Counted from the first letter of the stretch, positions 1-9,883 are shown. The stretch: DNA of 64,000 bases from an uncultured Bacilli bacterium (GCA_934149325.1 CAKPEJ010000003.1:17168-81167), one strand, 5' to 3'. Notes: generated by a model not told the origin, from the sequence alone. Translations and numbers: made by a program.

Positions 1-1
1 G

Positions 2-1783
2 CACGTTGACCATGGTAAAACAACACTTGTAGATCAATTATTAAAACAATCAGGAACTTTTAGAGACAATGAAGAAGTATCTGAAAGAGTAATGGATTCA
101 AATGATATAGAAAGAGAAAGAGGTATAACAATACTTGCTAAACCAACAGCTATTAATTATAAAGATTATAGAATAAATATATTAGATACACCTGGACATG
201 CTGATTTTGGTGGAGAAGTAGAACGTATAATGCATATGGTAGATGGTGTATTACTTGTTGTTGATGCTTATGAAGGAACAATGCCACAAACTAAGTTTGT
301 ACTTAAAAAAGCATTAGAAGCAGGGCTAAAACCAATAGTTGTAATAAATAAAATAGATAAACCAACAGCAAGACCTGAAGGTGTTATAGATGAATTACTT
401 GATTTATTTATAGAACTTGGTGCTGATGAAGAACAATTAGAATTCCCAGTAGTTTATACTTCTGCAATTAATGGTACATCTAGTTTAGAATCTGATTTAT
501 CTACTCAACAGCATACTATGGATCCATTATTTAATTTGATTATAGATAATATTCCAGAACCTATAGAAGATATAACAAGTCCACTACAATTCCAACCAGC
601 ATTACTTGATTATAATGACTATGTAGGTAGAATAGGTATTGGTAGAATAACTCGTGGTAAGATGAAATTAAATGAAATGGTATCATGTGTTAGATTAGAT
701 GGAAGCATAAAGAAGTTTAGAATACAAAAAATGTATGGTTATTTAGGTCTTAAAAGAATAGAAATTAATGAAGCAGAAGCAGGAGATATAGTTGCAATCG
801 CAGGGTTACCTGATTTAGAAGTTGGAGAAACAGTTTGTACAGAAGGAAAAGAGGAAGCTTTAACTCCACTTAGAATTGATGAACCAACTCTTCAAATGAC
901 ATTTGGTGTTAATACATCTCCATTTGTTGGAAAAGAAGGTAAATTTGTAACAGCAAGTAAAATTGAAGAAAGACTTAGAAAACAAGCAGAAAGTGATGTA
1001 TCATTAAAAATTGAAACTAATGATGCTGAAAGCTGGATAGTATCAGGTAGAGGAGAACTTCACTTATCAATATTAATTGAAAATATGAGAAGAGAAGGAT
1101 ATGAACTTCAAGTATCAAAACCAGAAGTAATATTAAAGGAAATAGATGGTCAAATATGTGAACCATATGAAGATGTTCAAATAGAAGTTCCAGAAGAAAA
1201 TGTTGGTCCTGTAATAGAAGCTCTTGGTATGAGAGGCGGAACTATGGAAAACATGACTAATTTACCAGGTATAGTAAGACTTAATTATATCGTTCCATCA
1301 AGAGGTTTAATTGGATTTACAACAGATTTTATGACAATGACAAAGGGATTTGGTATTTTAAATCATACATTTAGAGAATATTTACCAAAAGTAGAAGCAG
1401 ATGTTGGAGAAAGAAAACTTGGTGTATTAGTTTCAATGGAAAATGGTAAAACAACAGCGTATGCTTTAGGTGCTCTAGAAGATAGAGGTGTTATGTTTGT
1501 TGATCCTGGTGTTGAAGTATATGAAGGTATGATTGTTGGAGAAAACAATAGAGAAAATGACCTTGCTGTTAATGTTGTTAAAGGTAAAAACTTAACAAAT
1601 ACAAGAAGTTCTGGTAAAGATCATACTGTTGTTCTTAAGAAGACAAGACCAATAACATTAGAATATGCACTTGAATATATAAATTCTGATGAATATGTAG
1701 AAGTTACACCAATAAACTTTAGAATGAGAAAGAAAATTTTAAATACAGAAGAAAGAAAGAAATTTGATGCTAGAAATAGATAA
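2..1783 (+). CDS. typA: TypA/BipA ribosome-associated GTPase (5' partial)
   Basis: This is a translation-factor GTPase of the BipA/TypA family, which binds ribosomes and helps 50S assembly and stress growth. The frame is already open at base 2 and reads [12 protein letters not shown], the P-loop region, so the true start lies upstream of the window. Next come the switch I region (ERERGITI), [11 protein letters not shown] (G3) and NKIDKP (G4). The EF-G-like domains follow, and the C-terminal region is complete, ending in [13 protein letters not shown]. Only a short N-terminal piece is missing. A terminator hairpin overlaps the end of the gene. The family assignment is secure from the motif order and full length. 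Confidence 0.97.
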   Translation, partial: HVDHGKTTLVDQLLKQSGTFRDNEEVSERVMDSNDIERERGITILAKPTAINYKDYRINILDTPGHADFGGEVERIMHMVDGVLLVVDAYEGTMPQTKFVLKKALEAGLKPIVVINKIDKPTARPEGVIDELLDLFIELGADEEQLEFPVVYTSAINGTSSLESDLSTQQHTMDPLFNLIIDNIPEPIEDITSPLQFQPALLDYNDYVGRIGIGRITRGKMKLNEMVSCVRLDGSIKKFRIQKMYGYLGLKRIEINEAEAGDIVAIAGLPDLEVGETVCTEGKEEALTPLRIDEPTLQMTFGVNTSPFVGKEGKFVTASKIEERLRKQAESDVSLKIETNDAESWIVSGRGELHLSILIENMRREGYELQVSKPEVILKEIDGQICEPYEDVQIEVPEENVGPVIEALGMRGGTMENMTNLPGIVRLNYIVPSRGLIGFTTDFMTMTKGFGILNHTFREYLPKVEADVGERKLGVLVSMENGKTTAYALGALEDRGVMFVDPGVEVYEGMIVGENNRENDLAVNVVKGKNLTNTRSSGKDHTVVLKKTRPITLEYALEYINSDEYVEVTPINFRMRKKILNTEERKKFDARNR

Positions 1784-1797
1784 ATTTCTTTTTTTAT
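1756..1797 (+). terminator. Terminator after typA
   Basis: A 10-bp perfect stem (AAAGAAATTT at 1756-1765 and AAATTTCTTT at 1782-1791) runs into a T tract. The left arm lies inside the last typA codons. Confidence 0.75.
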
Positions 1798-1840
1798 TTT
1801 TTTAAATATGTTATTATATAAAAGTAGAGGAAGTGTTAAA

Positions 1841-2227
1841 ATGAAAAAATTAATAAGTCAGATATTAAAATTTGGATTTGTAGGAGCAGCAGCATTTGTT
1901 ATAGATTATGGATTAATGGTTCTTTTAACAGAAGTATTTAATGTATACTCTTTAATTTCAGCCGCAATATCTTTTACTGTATCAGTTATATTTAATTATG
2001 TCGCAAGTGTAAAATGGGTTTTTGAAGTAGATGAAGAAAAAAATAGTAAACAAAAGCAATTCATTGTATTTGTAATATTAAGTGTAATTGGTCTTATAAT
2101 TAATGAATTAATTATGTGGATAATGGATAGTAAATTTGGTATTCATTATATGATTTCAAAATTAGTCGCAACATTTGTTGTTATGGTATGGAACTTTATT
2201 ACTAGAAAGATTTTCTTAGAAAAATGA
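1841..2227 (+). CDS. GtrA-like membrane protein
   Basis: This is a small integral membrane protein of about 128 residues with four hydrophobic segments, matching GtrA-family proteins that take part in translocating lipid-linked sugars or in surface polysaccharide and teichoic acid modification. The opening FGFVGAAAFVIDYGLMVLL and the later FNYVASVKWVF are typical of the family. I chose the ATG at 1841 because AGAGGAAG lies just upstream, whereas an in-frame upstream ATG at 1808 lacks a good site. Its TGA stop overlaps the hemW start (ATGA), so the two are probably co-translated. The substrate is unknown. Confidence 0.85.
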   Translation: MKKLISQILKFGFVGAAAFVIDYGLMVLLTEVFNVYSLISAAISFTVSVIFNYVASVKWVFEVDEEKNSKQKQFIVFVILSVIGLIINELIMWIMDSKFGIHYMISKLVATFVVMVWNFITRKIFLEK

Positions 2228-3306
2228 GTGTAAAAAGTGCTTATATTCATATACCATTTTGTAAGACAATATGTTCATATTGTGACTTTTGCAAATTTTT
2301 ATATAATGAAAAATGGGTATATTCTTATTTAGATGCATTATCATTTGAAATAGAAAATAATTATAACAAAGATAAGTTAGATACTATATATGTAGGTGGT
2401 GGGACACCATCTTCTTTAAATATAAAAGAATTAAAGAAGTTATTTAATATATTGAAAAACTTTAATTTAGAAGAAGATTATGAATTTACTATTGAATGTA
2501 ATATAGAAGATATTACAAAAGAAAAATTAGAATTATTTAAAAAAAATAAAGTTAATAGAATTAGTATAGGTATTCAAACATTTAATAAAAAATTTCTCAA
2601 ACAAATAAATAGAAATAAAAATGTAGATGTAGTTAAAAATATAAACCTTGTAAAAAAATATTTTGATAATATAAATGTAGATTTAATGTATGCATTTGAA
2701 AATGAAACTCTTTCTGATTTAAAAAAAGATATAGATGAATTTTTAAAACTTAATATTAATCATATATCATGTTACTCATTAATAATAGAGAAGAATACTA
2801 AATTTTATAATGATGATGTTCATAATATAGATGAAGATTTAGATTATGAAATGTATAAATTAATTACAGATACATTAAAAAAGAATGGTTTTATTCATTA
2901 TGAAATAAGTAATTATTCAAAAGATGGTTATAAGTCAAGACATAATTTAACATATTGGAATAATAATCAATATTATGGATTTGGAGTTTCTGCTTCTGGA
3001 TATATAGATAATAAGAGATATACTAATACAAAAAATATAGTAAAATATAATATGTTTGAAAATAAAAAAGAAGAAGAAATTTTAAAAGAAGAAGATAAAA
3101 TGATGTATGAAATGATTTTAAATCTTAGAAAGATGGAAGGGGTAAATAAAAAGTCTTTTTATGATAAATATAATAAAAATATAGAAGATGTATTTGATAT
3201 AAAAAAATTACTGCTTGATAAATATTTGATAGATGATGGAGATAAAATATATATAAATGAAAAATATTTATACATATCAAATGAGATATTGATTAATTTT
3301 ATATAA
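2224..3306 (+). CDS. hemW: Radical SAM HemW-like protein
   Basis: This is a radical SAM protein of the HemW family (formerly annotated as oxygen-independent coproporphyrinogen III oxidase), which is linked to heme trafficking. The CxxxCxxC cluster motif is in YIHIPFCKTICSYCDFC near the N terminus and is followed by YVGGGTPS. The 360-residue length fits HemW. The C-terminal HemN_C-like domain is present (NLTYWNNNQYYGFGVSASGY, then MMYEMILNLRKMEG). The start overlaps the preceding stop by four bases. The fourth cysteine after CxxxCxxC (YCDFC) is the usual HemW feature. Confidence 0.93.
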   Translation: MSVKSAYIHIPFCKTICSYCDFCKFLYNEKWVYSYLDALSFEIENNYNKDKLDTIYVGGGTPSSLNIKELKKLFNILKNFNLEEDYEFTIECNIEDITKEKLELFKKNKVNRISIGIQTFNKKFLKQINRNKNVDVVKNINLVKKYFDNINVDLMYAFENETLSDLKKDIDEFLKLNINHISCYSLIIEKNTKFYNDDVHNIDEDLDYEMYKLITDTLKKNGFIHYEISNYSKDGYKSRHNLTYWNNNQYYGFGVSASGYIDNKRYTNTKNIVKYNMFENKKEEEILKEEDKMMYEMILNLRKMEGVNKKSFYDKYNKNIEDVFDIKKLLLDKYLIDDGDKIYINEKYLYISNEILINFI

Positions 3307-3344
3307 ATGGTGTATAATAAAGGAAAAGAATAGAGGTGGAAAAT

Positions 3345-3668
3345 TTGAAAGAAGAAAATATGATTGATATAAATAGTATTTTAAATAATGATGATTTTGC
3401 ACCTGTAAAGGAAATAGAAGATATAAAGCCTATAAAAGAAGAAAAGCTTGAAGAAAATTTAAAAAAAGAAGATATAATAAGTATCGATGAAATAGTTGAA
3501 GAAAGTAAAATAAATGAAGAAGAAAAATTAAAAAGAATAAAAGAAATGGAAAGTGATAAAAAAATAGAAAGGGTTCAGATTGGATTAATCTTATTTTTAG
3601 TTGTTGTAGGAACTTTAGTATATTTTTTTGGATATGATTTATTTGAACCATATATAAAGATAGATTAA
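3345..3668 (+). CDS. Acidic/basic coiled protein with C-terminal membrane anchor, unknown function
   Basis: I do not recognise a family. The protein is about 107 residues, starting at a TTG (3345) six bases after AGAGGTGG; a GTG at 3336 is also in frame but overlaps that ribosome binding site. Residues 1-75 are highly charged, Glu/Lys/Ile-rich and likely helical. They are followed by one membrane segment (IGLILFLVVVGTLVYFFGYDLF) and a short outside tail, so it looks like a tail-anchored protein. It lies just upstream of the mraZ promoter and may belong to the hemW transcript. A role at the membrane near the division genes would be a guess. Confidence 0.7.
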   Translation: MKEENMIDINSILNNDDFAPVKEIEDIKPIKEEKLEENLKKEDIISIDEIVEESKINEEEKLKRIKEMESDKKIERVQIGLILFLVVVGTLVYFFGYDLFEPYIKID

Positions 3669-3731
3669 TGTAAAGAATAATGTAAATTATTCTTTTTTTT
3701 TGTAATTTTTTTAGAAATAATCTTTTTTGTA

Positions 3732-3760
3732 TTGCAAAAAAATATAGGAAATAATATAAT
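3732..3760 (+). promoter_or_regulatory. Promoter of the mraZ division/cell-wall operon
   Basis: TTGCAA (3732-3737), a 17-bp spacer and a consensus TATAAT (3755-3760) precede the MraZ box and mraZ. Confidence 0.8.
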
Positions 3761-3771
3761 AATGGTAACCA

Positions 3772-3799
3772 GTGGGAAAAAGTGGTTGAATGTGGGGGA
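3772..3799 (+). promoter_or_regulatory. MraZ box: three GTGG repeats at 10-bp spacing
   Basis: GTGGGA, GTGGTT and GTGGGG begin at 3772, 3782 and 3792, exactly one helical turn apart, between the promoter and the mraZ start. MraZ is known to bind tandem TGGG/GTGG-type repeats upstream of its own gene, so this is the expected autoregulatory operator. The third repeat also serves as the ribosome binding site. Confidence 0.8.
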
Positions 3800-3805
3800 T
3801 GAAAA

Positions 3806-4234
3806 ATGTTTATGGGAGAGTTTCATCATAATATTGATGAAAAAGGTAGACTAATTATTCCATCAAAATTTAGGTATGAGTTAGGTGAAAAGTTTATAGT
3901 TACAAGAGGACTTGAAAACTGTTTATTTGTTTATCCTATGAATGATTGGAATAATATAATAAACAAATTAAAAGAACTTCCATTTACAAGTAAAGATGCT
4001 CGTACATTCATGCGTATGTTTTTATCAGGGGCCACTGAGTGTGAAATAGATCGTAACGGTAGAATCAATATATCATCACCACTTATTAATTATGCTTCTT
4101 TAGAAAAAGAATGTGTAATAATAGGTGTTAATGACAGACTTGAAATATGGTCAAATGATAAGTTTGATGAATTCTTTAATACAAATATAGATAATTTTAG
4201 TGATATAGCGGAGAACTTATTTAATGCATGTTAG
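3806..4234 (+). CDS. mraZ: Transcriptional regulator MraZ
   Basis: MraZ is a DNA-binding protein with two AbrB-like SpoVT domains that controls the division and cell-wall cluster. The sequence opens with [21 protein letters not shown], and the second domain has a matching DRNGRINIS motif. At 142 residues it is full length. A second in-frame ATG at 3812 would give MGEFHHN, the more usual N terminus, so the exact start is uncertain by two residues. It overlaps rsmH by 11 bases, the standard mraZ-rsmH arrangement. The phased GTGG repeats upstream are its likely operator. Confidence 0.96.
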   Translation: MFMGEFHHNIDEKGRLIIPSKFRYELGEKFIVTRGLENCLFVYPMNDWNNIINKLKELPFTSKDARTFMRMFLSGATECEIDRNGRINISSPLINYASLEKECVIIGVNDRLEIWSNDKFDEFFNTNIDNFSDIAENLFNAC

Positions 4235-5138
4235 TGTTTTATTAAATGAATCTATAGATGGATTAAATATTAAAGAAGATGGAATATATGTTGATTGTAC
4301 GTTAGGATATGCTGGACACAGCTCACAAATACTAAAAAGAATAAAAAAGGGAAAATTATTCGCCTTTGATCAAGATGGGGAAGCTATCAATTATAGTAAA
4401 AAGATTCTTGATCAAATTAATGGTAATTACGAAATTATTAATAGTAATTTTGTTAATATAAAATCTGAATTAAATAAAAGGGGTATCTATAAAGTAGATG
4501 GTATTTTATTTGATTTAGGTGTATCAAGTCCACAACTTGATGAAGATTATAGAGGATTTAGTTATCATATGGATGCTAAACTTGATATGAGAATGAATCA
4601 AAATCAAAAATTTAGTGCGTATGAACTTGTAAATGAATATTCACTTGATTCTCTTACAGAGATATTTTCAAAGTATGGGGAAGAAAAATATTCAAGAAGT
4701 ATTGCAAATGGGATAGTAAAAGCAAGGGAAAATAAAAAAATAGAAACAACTTTAGAACTTGTAGAAATAATAAAAAATAATGTTCCAGAAAAATATAAAA
4801 GAAATTCTCATCCGGCTAGAAAAGTTTTTCAAGCTATAAGAATAGAAGTAAATAAAGAACTTGATGTTTTAGAAAAAGCATTAAATGATGCAATAGAATT
4901 ATTAAATCCTACTGGTAGAATATGTGTAATAACATTTCATTCACTAGAAGATAGAATATGTAAAAATAAATTTAAAAAATTAAGTGAAGTAGATAAAATG
5001 GTTAAAGGACTACCTATTATTCCAGATGAATATAAACCAGTTTTAAAAATAATAGGTAAATATAAACCAAGTAAAAAAGAATTAGAAGAAAATAATAGAT
5101 CAAGAAGCTCAATATTAAGAGTAGCGGAAAAATTATAG
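4224..5138 (+). CDS. rsmH: 16S rRNA (cytosine-1402 N4)-methyltransferase RsmH
   Basis: RsmH (MraW) methylates C1402 of 16S rRNA in the decoding centre using SAM. The sequence shows [13 protein letters not shown], the SAM site [22 protein letters not shown] and [10 protein letters not shown], all in family order. At 304 residues it is the normal length. It overlaps mraZ and is followed 15 bases later by ftsL, so it is part of the operon started at 3760. Confidence 0.97.
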   Translation: MHVSVLLNESIDGLNIKEDGIYVDCTLGYAGHSSQILKRIKKGKLFAFDQDGEAINYSKKILDQINGNYEIINSNFVNIKSELNKRGIYKVDGILFDLGVSSPQLDEDYRGFSYHMDAKLDMRMNQNQKFSAYELVNEYSLDSLTEIFSKYGEEKYSRSIANGIVKARENKKIETTLELVEIIKNNVPEKYKRNSHPARKVFQAIRIEVNKELDVLEKALNDAIELLNPTGRICVITFHSLEDRICKNKFKKLSEVDKMVKGLPIIPDEYKPVLKIIGKYKPSKKELEENNRSRSSILRVAEKL

Positions 5139-5153
5139 GAAAGAGATGATATT

Positions 5154-5459
5154 ATGAAAAAAAAGAATAAAAAGGAAAATACAATAAAATTTATTAACTT
5201 TGAAAAGAAATTTGAAATAATAGGTGCTTGTGTACTTATGATGATTTGGGTAATAAGTTTCTTTGCAAAAATATCTCTTTCATCAATAAATGTAGAAGTA
5301 GAAAGATTAAGTAAAGAAGTTAAAGAACAGAATAAAACAAATCAAAGTTTGGCGATGAAAATTAACGAACTTGCATCTTTAGAAAATATTCAATCAGTTG
5401 CAAATTCTGAAGGTTTAGCTTATAATAATGGTAATATAATAGTTGTGAACGAGCGATAG
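5154..5459 (+). CDS. ftsL: FtsL-like cell division protein
   Basis: This is a bitopic membrane protein of 101 residues. It has a basic cytoplasmic N terminus, one membrane helix (ACVLMMIWVISFFAKISL, about residues 26-43) and an outside coiled-coil region (VERLSKEVKEQNKTNQSL) ending in a short tail. FtsL is too divergent for recognition by motif alone. The call rests on this topology and on its position between rsmH and a class B PBP, where ftsL is always found. FtsL partners DivIB/FtsQ and DivIC and activates septal PBP. Confidence 0.85.
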   Translation: MKKKNKKENTIKFINFEKKFEIIGACVLMMIWVISFFAKISLSSINVEVERLSKEVKEQNKTNQSLAMKINELASLENIQSVANSEGLAYNNGNIIVVNER

Positions 5460-5475
5460 AAGAGGAAGTGCTAAA

Positions 5476-7617
5476 ATGAAAAAAGAAAAAATAGTGAGTA
5501 AAATCCATATAAGTAGATTTGTATTCATATTTGGTCTTTTTTTCTTTTTGGTAATTATTGGAAGATTAATATATTTAAATTTATCAGATAATATTGATGG
5601 TATTAATCTTCAGGAGTTTGCTAAAAATAGAAATACCACAAAACAAACATTATATGCAACAAGAGGAAGTATTTATGATAAAAATGGTGAAACACTTGCT
5701 CAAACAATAGATTCTTATACAGTAATAGCGTATTTAGATAAAAGTAGAAGTAAAAATTCAAAAAAACCACTACACGTTGTTGATAAAAGAAAAACAGCTC
5801 AAAAACTTGCTCCTATATTAAATATGACTGAAGAAAATATATTTAATTTACTTGATCAAAAAGGTTTATACCAAGTAGAACTTGGACCTGGTGGTAAAGG
5901 TCTTACTGAACTTCAAAAAGAACAAATAGAAAAATTAAAATTACCTGGAATAGATTTTATAAGTTCTACAAAAAGATATTATCCAAATCTTGATTTTGCT
6001 TCATATACTTTAGGATATGTAAAAACTAGTGAAGATGGTAAAATGGTTGGAGAAATGGGAATAGAAGCAAAATATAACGAAGAGTTAACAGGTACTAACG
6101 GTTCTTTAGAATATCAAAAAGATGCTAATGGATATAAGTTAATTAATAGTCCGGAAATAAAAATAGATAAATTAGATGGTGTTAATATTTATTTGACACT
6201 TGATAGTAATATTCAGTTAATGGCAGAAAGAGCATTAAATAAAGCTTTTGAAGATTCAAAGGCAAAAAGTGCATTATTAGTAGTAGCAGAAGCAAAAACT
6301 GGTAAAATAGTTGCATCTACTTCAAAACCTAGTTTTGACCCTAATATAAAAAATATTCAAAGTTATCTTGATCCACTTTTGTCAGTCGCATTTGAACCAG
6401 GTTCAACAATGAAAACATATACATATATGACTACTATAGAAAAAGGTAATTACAATGGCGAAGATAAATATATGTCAGGAACAATGGATCTTAGTGGATA
6501 TAGAATAAAAGATTGGAATAACTATGGTTGGGGTGAAATAACATATGATTATGGTTATATGCAGTCGTCAAATATAGGTGTTGCAAATCTAATGCAAAAG
6601 TATATTACAAAAGAAGAATTACTTTCAATGTATAAAAAATTAGGTTTTGGATCAAAAACAGGAATTGAACTTCCTAATGAAACTACTGGAGAAATTTCAT
6701 TTAAATATGACATAGAGGTTGCCAATGCATCATTTGGTCAAGGTATAAAAACTACACCAATTCAACATATTAAAGCTTTAACATCAATTTCAAATGATGG
6801 ATATTTATTAAATCCTACAATAGTAGATAAAATAGTAGATTCAAATACTGGAGAAATTTTATATCAGTCAAAGAAACAAAAAGGTACAAAGTTAATAAAG
6901 AAAACAACAGTTGATAAATTAAAAGAATTAATGAATTCTGTTGTTAATAATCCAGAAGGTACAGGGGCAGGATATCATTTAGATGGATATGATATTATTG
7001 GTAAAACAGGAACAGCACAGGTATATAATGAAAAAACTGGATCATATTATCCATCAGCAGTCGCATCTATAAAATCTTTTGAAGGAATGTATCCTAAGGA
7101 TAATCCAAAATACATATTTTATATAGCTGTAGAAAATGCTCAAGGTAATCCAATGCAAGAAACAATAAAATCTTTAGTTCAAGATATAGAAACATATTAT
7201 AATTTATCTAATAATGGAACAAGTTCTAATAATATATATAAAATGGATAACTTTATAAATAAAAAAATAGACTTCGCAAAAGGAAGATTAGATGCTAATT
7301 CTATTACTTATGAAGTTATTGGTGATGGTGATAAAATAATAAATCAATATCCAAGTTCTGGTAAATCAGTTAATGGTAAAGTAATATTAGTAACTAATAA
7401 CAATAATAGAGTTATACCAAACATAACAGGATATTCAAGTAAAGAAGTTACAATCTTATGTGATATGTTAAATATACCACTAGAAAAAACAGGTAATGGC
7501 TATGTTGCTAGTTATAATGTAGAAATGAATGAAGATGGAAGTATATTAAAAGTAAGTGTAATACTTGATCAAAAATATAAAGATGTATTAGAGGTAGCTA
7601 ATGAAAATTCTCAGTGA
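5476..7617 (+). CDS. pbpB: Class B penicillin-binding protein 2B (septal transpeptidase) with PASTA region
   Basis: This is a peptidoglycan transpeptidase that cross-links wall at the septum together with FtsW. It has an N-terminal membrane anchor (about residues 12-35), a dimerisation region, and the transpeptidase domain with STMK (about residue 309), SSN (about 364) and KTGTAQ (about 508). The C terminus carries two PASTA-like modules, the second starting around VIPNITGYSSKEV. The 713-residue length fits PBP2B. It is separate from the split SpoVD-like PBP at 12.7/23.8 kb, so the cell keeps one intact class B PBP here. It ends in TGA, and the next gene starts inside its last codons. Confidence 0.95.
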   Translation: MKKEKIVSKIHISRFVFIFGLFFFLVIIGRLIYLNLSDNIDGINLQEFAKNRNTTKQTLYATRGSIYDKNGETLAQTIDSYTVIAYLDKSRSKNSKKPLHVVDKRKTAQKLAPILNMTEENIFNLLDQKGLYQVELGPGGKGLTELQKEQIEKLKLPGIDFISSTKRYYPNLDFASYTLGYVKTSEDGKMVGEMGIEAKYNEELTGTNGSLEYQKDANGYKLINSPEIKIDKLDGVNIYLTLDSNIQLMAERALNKAFEDSKAKSALLVVAEAKTGKIVASTSKPSFDPNIKNIQSYLDPLLSVAFEPGSTMKTYTYMTTIEKGNYNGEDKYMSGTMDLSGYRIKDWNNYGWGEITYDYGYMQSSNIGVANLMQKYITKEELLSMYKKLGFGSKTGIELPNETTGEISFKYDIEVANASFGQGIKTTPIQHIKALTSISNDGYLLNPTIVDKIVDSNTGEILYQSKKQKGTKLIKKTTVDKLKELMNSVVNNPEGTGAGYHLDGYDIIGKTGTAQVYNEKTGSYYPSAVASIKSFEGMYPKDNPKYIFYIAVENAQGNPMQETIKSLVQDIETYYNLSNNGTSSNNIYKMDNFINKKIDFAKGRLDANSITYEVIGDGDKIINQYPSSGKSVNGKVILVTNNNNRVIPNITGYSSKEVTILCDMLNIPLEKTGNGYVASYNVEMNEDGSILKVSVILDQKYKDVLEVANENSQ

Positions 7618-8092
7618 TAAAAGAAATATTATAATAATTCTTCTTATGTTTTCTATAATAGCTATGTCTATAGGTTATTTAAATTTATCTTCAGTTATTG
7701 GAATAGAAAGTCCAAAAGGAGAAAATCAAAAATTATGGGATATAAAAATAACTGATTTTAAAAAAATAAATTCTAGTGGTAATGTAAGAGAAGTACTAGA
7801 ACCATCACATACAAATGAAACAGCAACATTTAATGTTGAATTTTCTGAAAATAAATCATATATTGAGTATATTATTAAGATAAAAAATAGTGGAAGTATA
7901 GATGCTAAACTAAAAAGTATAGATTCAAGTTTTAAGGAAAATAATATAAATGTTCAAATAACTGATTTATATGTAGGGAGTACTTTAAAATCAGGCGAAG
8001 AAGTAAGCGCTATTGTTAAAGTTAGTTATGATAAATATGAAGAAGTAAAAAAGTGTATTGGAACAATAATTTTTAATTATGTACAAGCATAA
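7601..8092 (+). CDS. TasA/camelysin-like exported protein
   Basis: This is a 163-residue secreted protein with a hydrophobic N-terminal signal (IIIILLMFSIIAMSIGYLNLSS) and a single beta-rich domain. It shares layout and motifs with the next gene: the VAMSVGY-like signal, KNSGSIDAKL matching NKGSIDASL, and the C-terminal NYVQA matching EYVQA. This places both in the TasA/camelysin-like group, which are exported by SipW-type signal peptidases and often form surface fibres. Unlike its neighbour it lacks the GYAAFA cleavage motif, so it may stay membrane-bound. The ATG lies within the 3' end of pbpB (17-base overlap), so it is probably co-translated with the division genes. Confidence 0.75.
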   Translation: MKILSDKRNIIIILLMFSIIAMSIGYLNLSSVIGIESPKGENQKLWDIKITDFKKINSSGNVREVLEPSHTNETATFNVEFSENKSYIEYIIKIKNSGSIDAKLKSIDSSFKENNINVQITDLYVGSTLKSGEEVSAIVKVSYDKYEEVKKCIGTIIFNYVQA

Positions 8093-8123
8093 TGTAAAAA
8101 AATGTATACTTTTAATGAATATA

Positions 8124-8152
8124 GTGACAATAAAAAAAAGCTATGCTATAAT
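8124..8152 (+). promoter_or_regulatory. Promoter of the TasA-like gene
   Basis: GTGACA (8124-8129), 17 bp, then TATAAT (8147-8152) preceded by TGC, an extended -10. A strong AGGAGG ribosome binding site follows at about 8167, suggesting high expression. Confidence 0.75.
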
Positions 8153-8181
8153 TAATTTATAAAATAAGGAGGAAACAAGAA

Positions 8182-8688
8182 ATGAAAGACAAAAAAAATA
8201 TATTAATAGGAGCATTACTATTTGCTGTAGTAGCTATGTCAGTAGGTTATGCAGCATTTGCAACAACTTTAAATATTAATGGTACTGCAACAATCGCAGG
8301 TGAATGGGATGTTGAAATTACAGGTATAACATCAGCATTTACAGGAAGTGCTGAAGATAAAACAGCACCAACGTTTACAGCAACAACTGCAACATTTGAC
8401 GCAAAATTAATTGCGCCTGGTGATACAGCAACTTATACTGTAACTGTAGAAAATAAAGGAAGTATTGATGCATCTTTAGATTCAATTACTTTAACACCAC
8501 AAGCTGATGGTTCAGATGCAATTATTTATACTGTTAAATCTCAACCAAATAAAAGTGATGTTTTAGCTGCTGGTGATACTACAACTGTGGTTATTGAAGC
8601 AAAATATGACCCAACAGTAACAACTGTTCCTGAAGTAAAAACAAAAACATTTACTGGCGTTCTTGAATATGTACAAGCAAAAAAATAA
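8182..8688 (+). CDS. TasA-like fibre/matrix protein
   Basis: This is a secreted 168-residue protein with a SipW-type signal (LLFAVVAMSVGYAAFA, cleavage expected after AFA) and a Thr/Ala-rich beta domain containing TVENKGSIDASLDSI. It resembles TasA/camelysin proteins, major biofilm or surface fibre subunits in Bacillales. It has its own strong promoter, an excellent ribosome binding site and a terminator, as expected for an abundant structural subunit. The signal peptidase at 9893 is the likely processing enzyme. Assembly into fibres is inferred from the family, not seen. Confidence 0.82.
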   Translation: MKDKKNILIGALLFAVVAMSVGYAAFATTLNINGTATIAGEWDVEITGITSAFTGSAEDKTAPTFTATTATFDAKLIAPGDTATYTVTVENKGSIDASLDSITLTPQADGSDAIIYTVKSQPNKSDVLAAGDTTTVVIEAKYDPTVTTVPEVKTKTFTGVLEYVQAKK

Positions 8689-8699
8689 ATCAAAAGTGA

Positions 8700-8725
8700 A
8701 GTGATGTTAATCACTCCTTTTTTTT
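8700..8725 (+). terminator. Terminator/attenuator after the TasA-like gene
   Basis: AGTGAT (8700-8705) pairs with ATCACT (8710-8715) and is followed by CC and a run of eight T. The next gene's AGGAGG begins directly after the T run, so partial read-through probably sets a lower level for the downstream genes. Confidence 0.75.
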
Positions 8726-8737
8726 AGGAGGGGTATT

Positions 8738-9883
8738 TTGAATAGATTAAAAGTTAGAAGATTAAAAAATAAATTTTCAAATAATAAAATTAAAATAATC
8801 CTTATTGTTTTGACAATATTTGTGTTTATGTTGGGGTCAGCATATGCTCTTTTAAATCAAAATTTTAAAATATCTGGAACAACTACTATTGGTGATGAAA
8901 GTATAAAATGTGATATAAATGTAGTTGGTTCTCTTTCAGTCGCATCTACATGGGCAGATAATGAAATAATTGATTTAACAATTACTAATAATACAGGGGA
9001 AACTATAAATGGGTTTATTATAAAAATGAAGGTTCCTCTTGATACTAAAATAAAAGCTTATGATGGTTTTGAATCAAATGGAGAAGAATATATAACTCCA
9101 AATGCAGATGGTATAGTAACGTTAGAAACATTAGAAGTAAGTGGAATGGAATGGTTTTATATGTTTCAACCAGGAGATAAAAAAATACAACTACATTTAA
9201 CAATTCCAGGTATAACAACGGGTAATCCAATACTTCCTGAATGGATTACATTTAATGGTTGTAAAGTATATGGTTCTGGAACTATTACGCCTGATCCAGA
9301 TGTTCCTTTGACAGGTCTTGAAATAAGTCCTAAAGAATATACAATGACAGTAGGTGAAACAGCACCATTAAATGTTATAAAAACTCCAAGTAATGCTGAT
9401 GCAGATATTAAATGGTCAAGTAGTGATAATTCAGTTGTATCTGTTTCATCTTCTGGGCAAATAACTGCTTTAAAAGAAGGAACAGCTATAATTACAGCAA
9501 AAAGTGGTAATATATCAGCTACATCAACAATAACTGTAAATGCAAATATTAATCCACCAACTACTGATGGTGTTGAATTTGTATATTCTATGCCTAATAC
9601 TTGGGGAGACGTAAATAATGGATATTCTGCTGATTTTACAATAAAAATAACAAATAATACCGATAATAATATTAATTCAATAAAATTTACGTTAGGTATG
9701 CCAAGTGGTATGAAATATACAATATGGACTGGTAATACTAGCATAGATGGTAATGACTTTACTTATTCTTATACGTTAAATAAAGGAGAATCAGTTACAA
9801 TTTATGGACAATTTAAAATGCCAGCAGGATATGAAATTAATGATTATAAAAATCCAAATATAACAAATATAATAGTAAATTAA
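8738..9883 (+). CDS. Secreted CBM2-like / Ig-like (BIG2) surface protein
   Basis: This is a 381-residue exported protein starting at TTG after AGGAGGGG. It has an N-terminal signal (IILIVLTIFVFMLGSAYALL) followed by NFKISGTTTIG, as in TasA-type precursors. Next is a domain of about 115 residues resembling cellulose-binding CBM2 modules (WADNEIIDLTITNNTGETI). A bacterial Ig-like domain follows (LTGLEISPKEYTMTVGE to AIITAKSGN). The final domain, again CBM2-like, starts near VEFVYSMPNTWG. A carbohydrate-binding or adhesive role is inferred. It lies between the TasA-like gene and the signal peptidase, so it is probably a second SipW substrate. Confidence 0.75.
   Translation: MNRLKVRRLKNKFSNNKIKIILIVLTIFVFMLGSAYALLNQNFKISGTTTIGDESIKCDINVVGSLSVASTWADNEIIDLTITNNTGETINGFIIKMKVPLDTKIKAYDGFESNGEEYITPNADGIVTLETLEVSGMEWFYMFQPGDKKIQLHLTIPGITTGNPILPEWITFNGCKVYGSGTITPDPDVPLTGLEISPKEYTMTVGETAPLNVIKTPSNADADIKWSSSDNSVVSVSSSGQITALKEGTAIITAKSGNISATSTITVNANINPPTTDGVEFVYSMPNTWGDVNNGYSADFTIKITNNTDNNINSIKFTLGMPSGMKYTIWTGNTSIDGNDFTYSYTLNKGESVTIYGQFKMPAGYEINDYKNPNITNIIVN

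Noticed and set aside
9166..9744. A 192-residue minus-strand reading frame
   Set aside because: It is fully antisense to the CBM/Ig-like surface protein, has no good ribosome binding site and mirrors its codon pattern.
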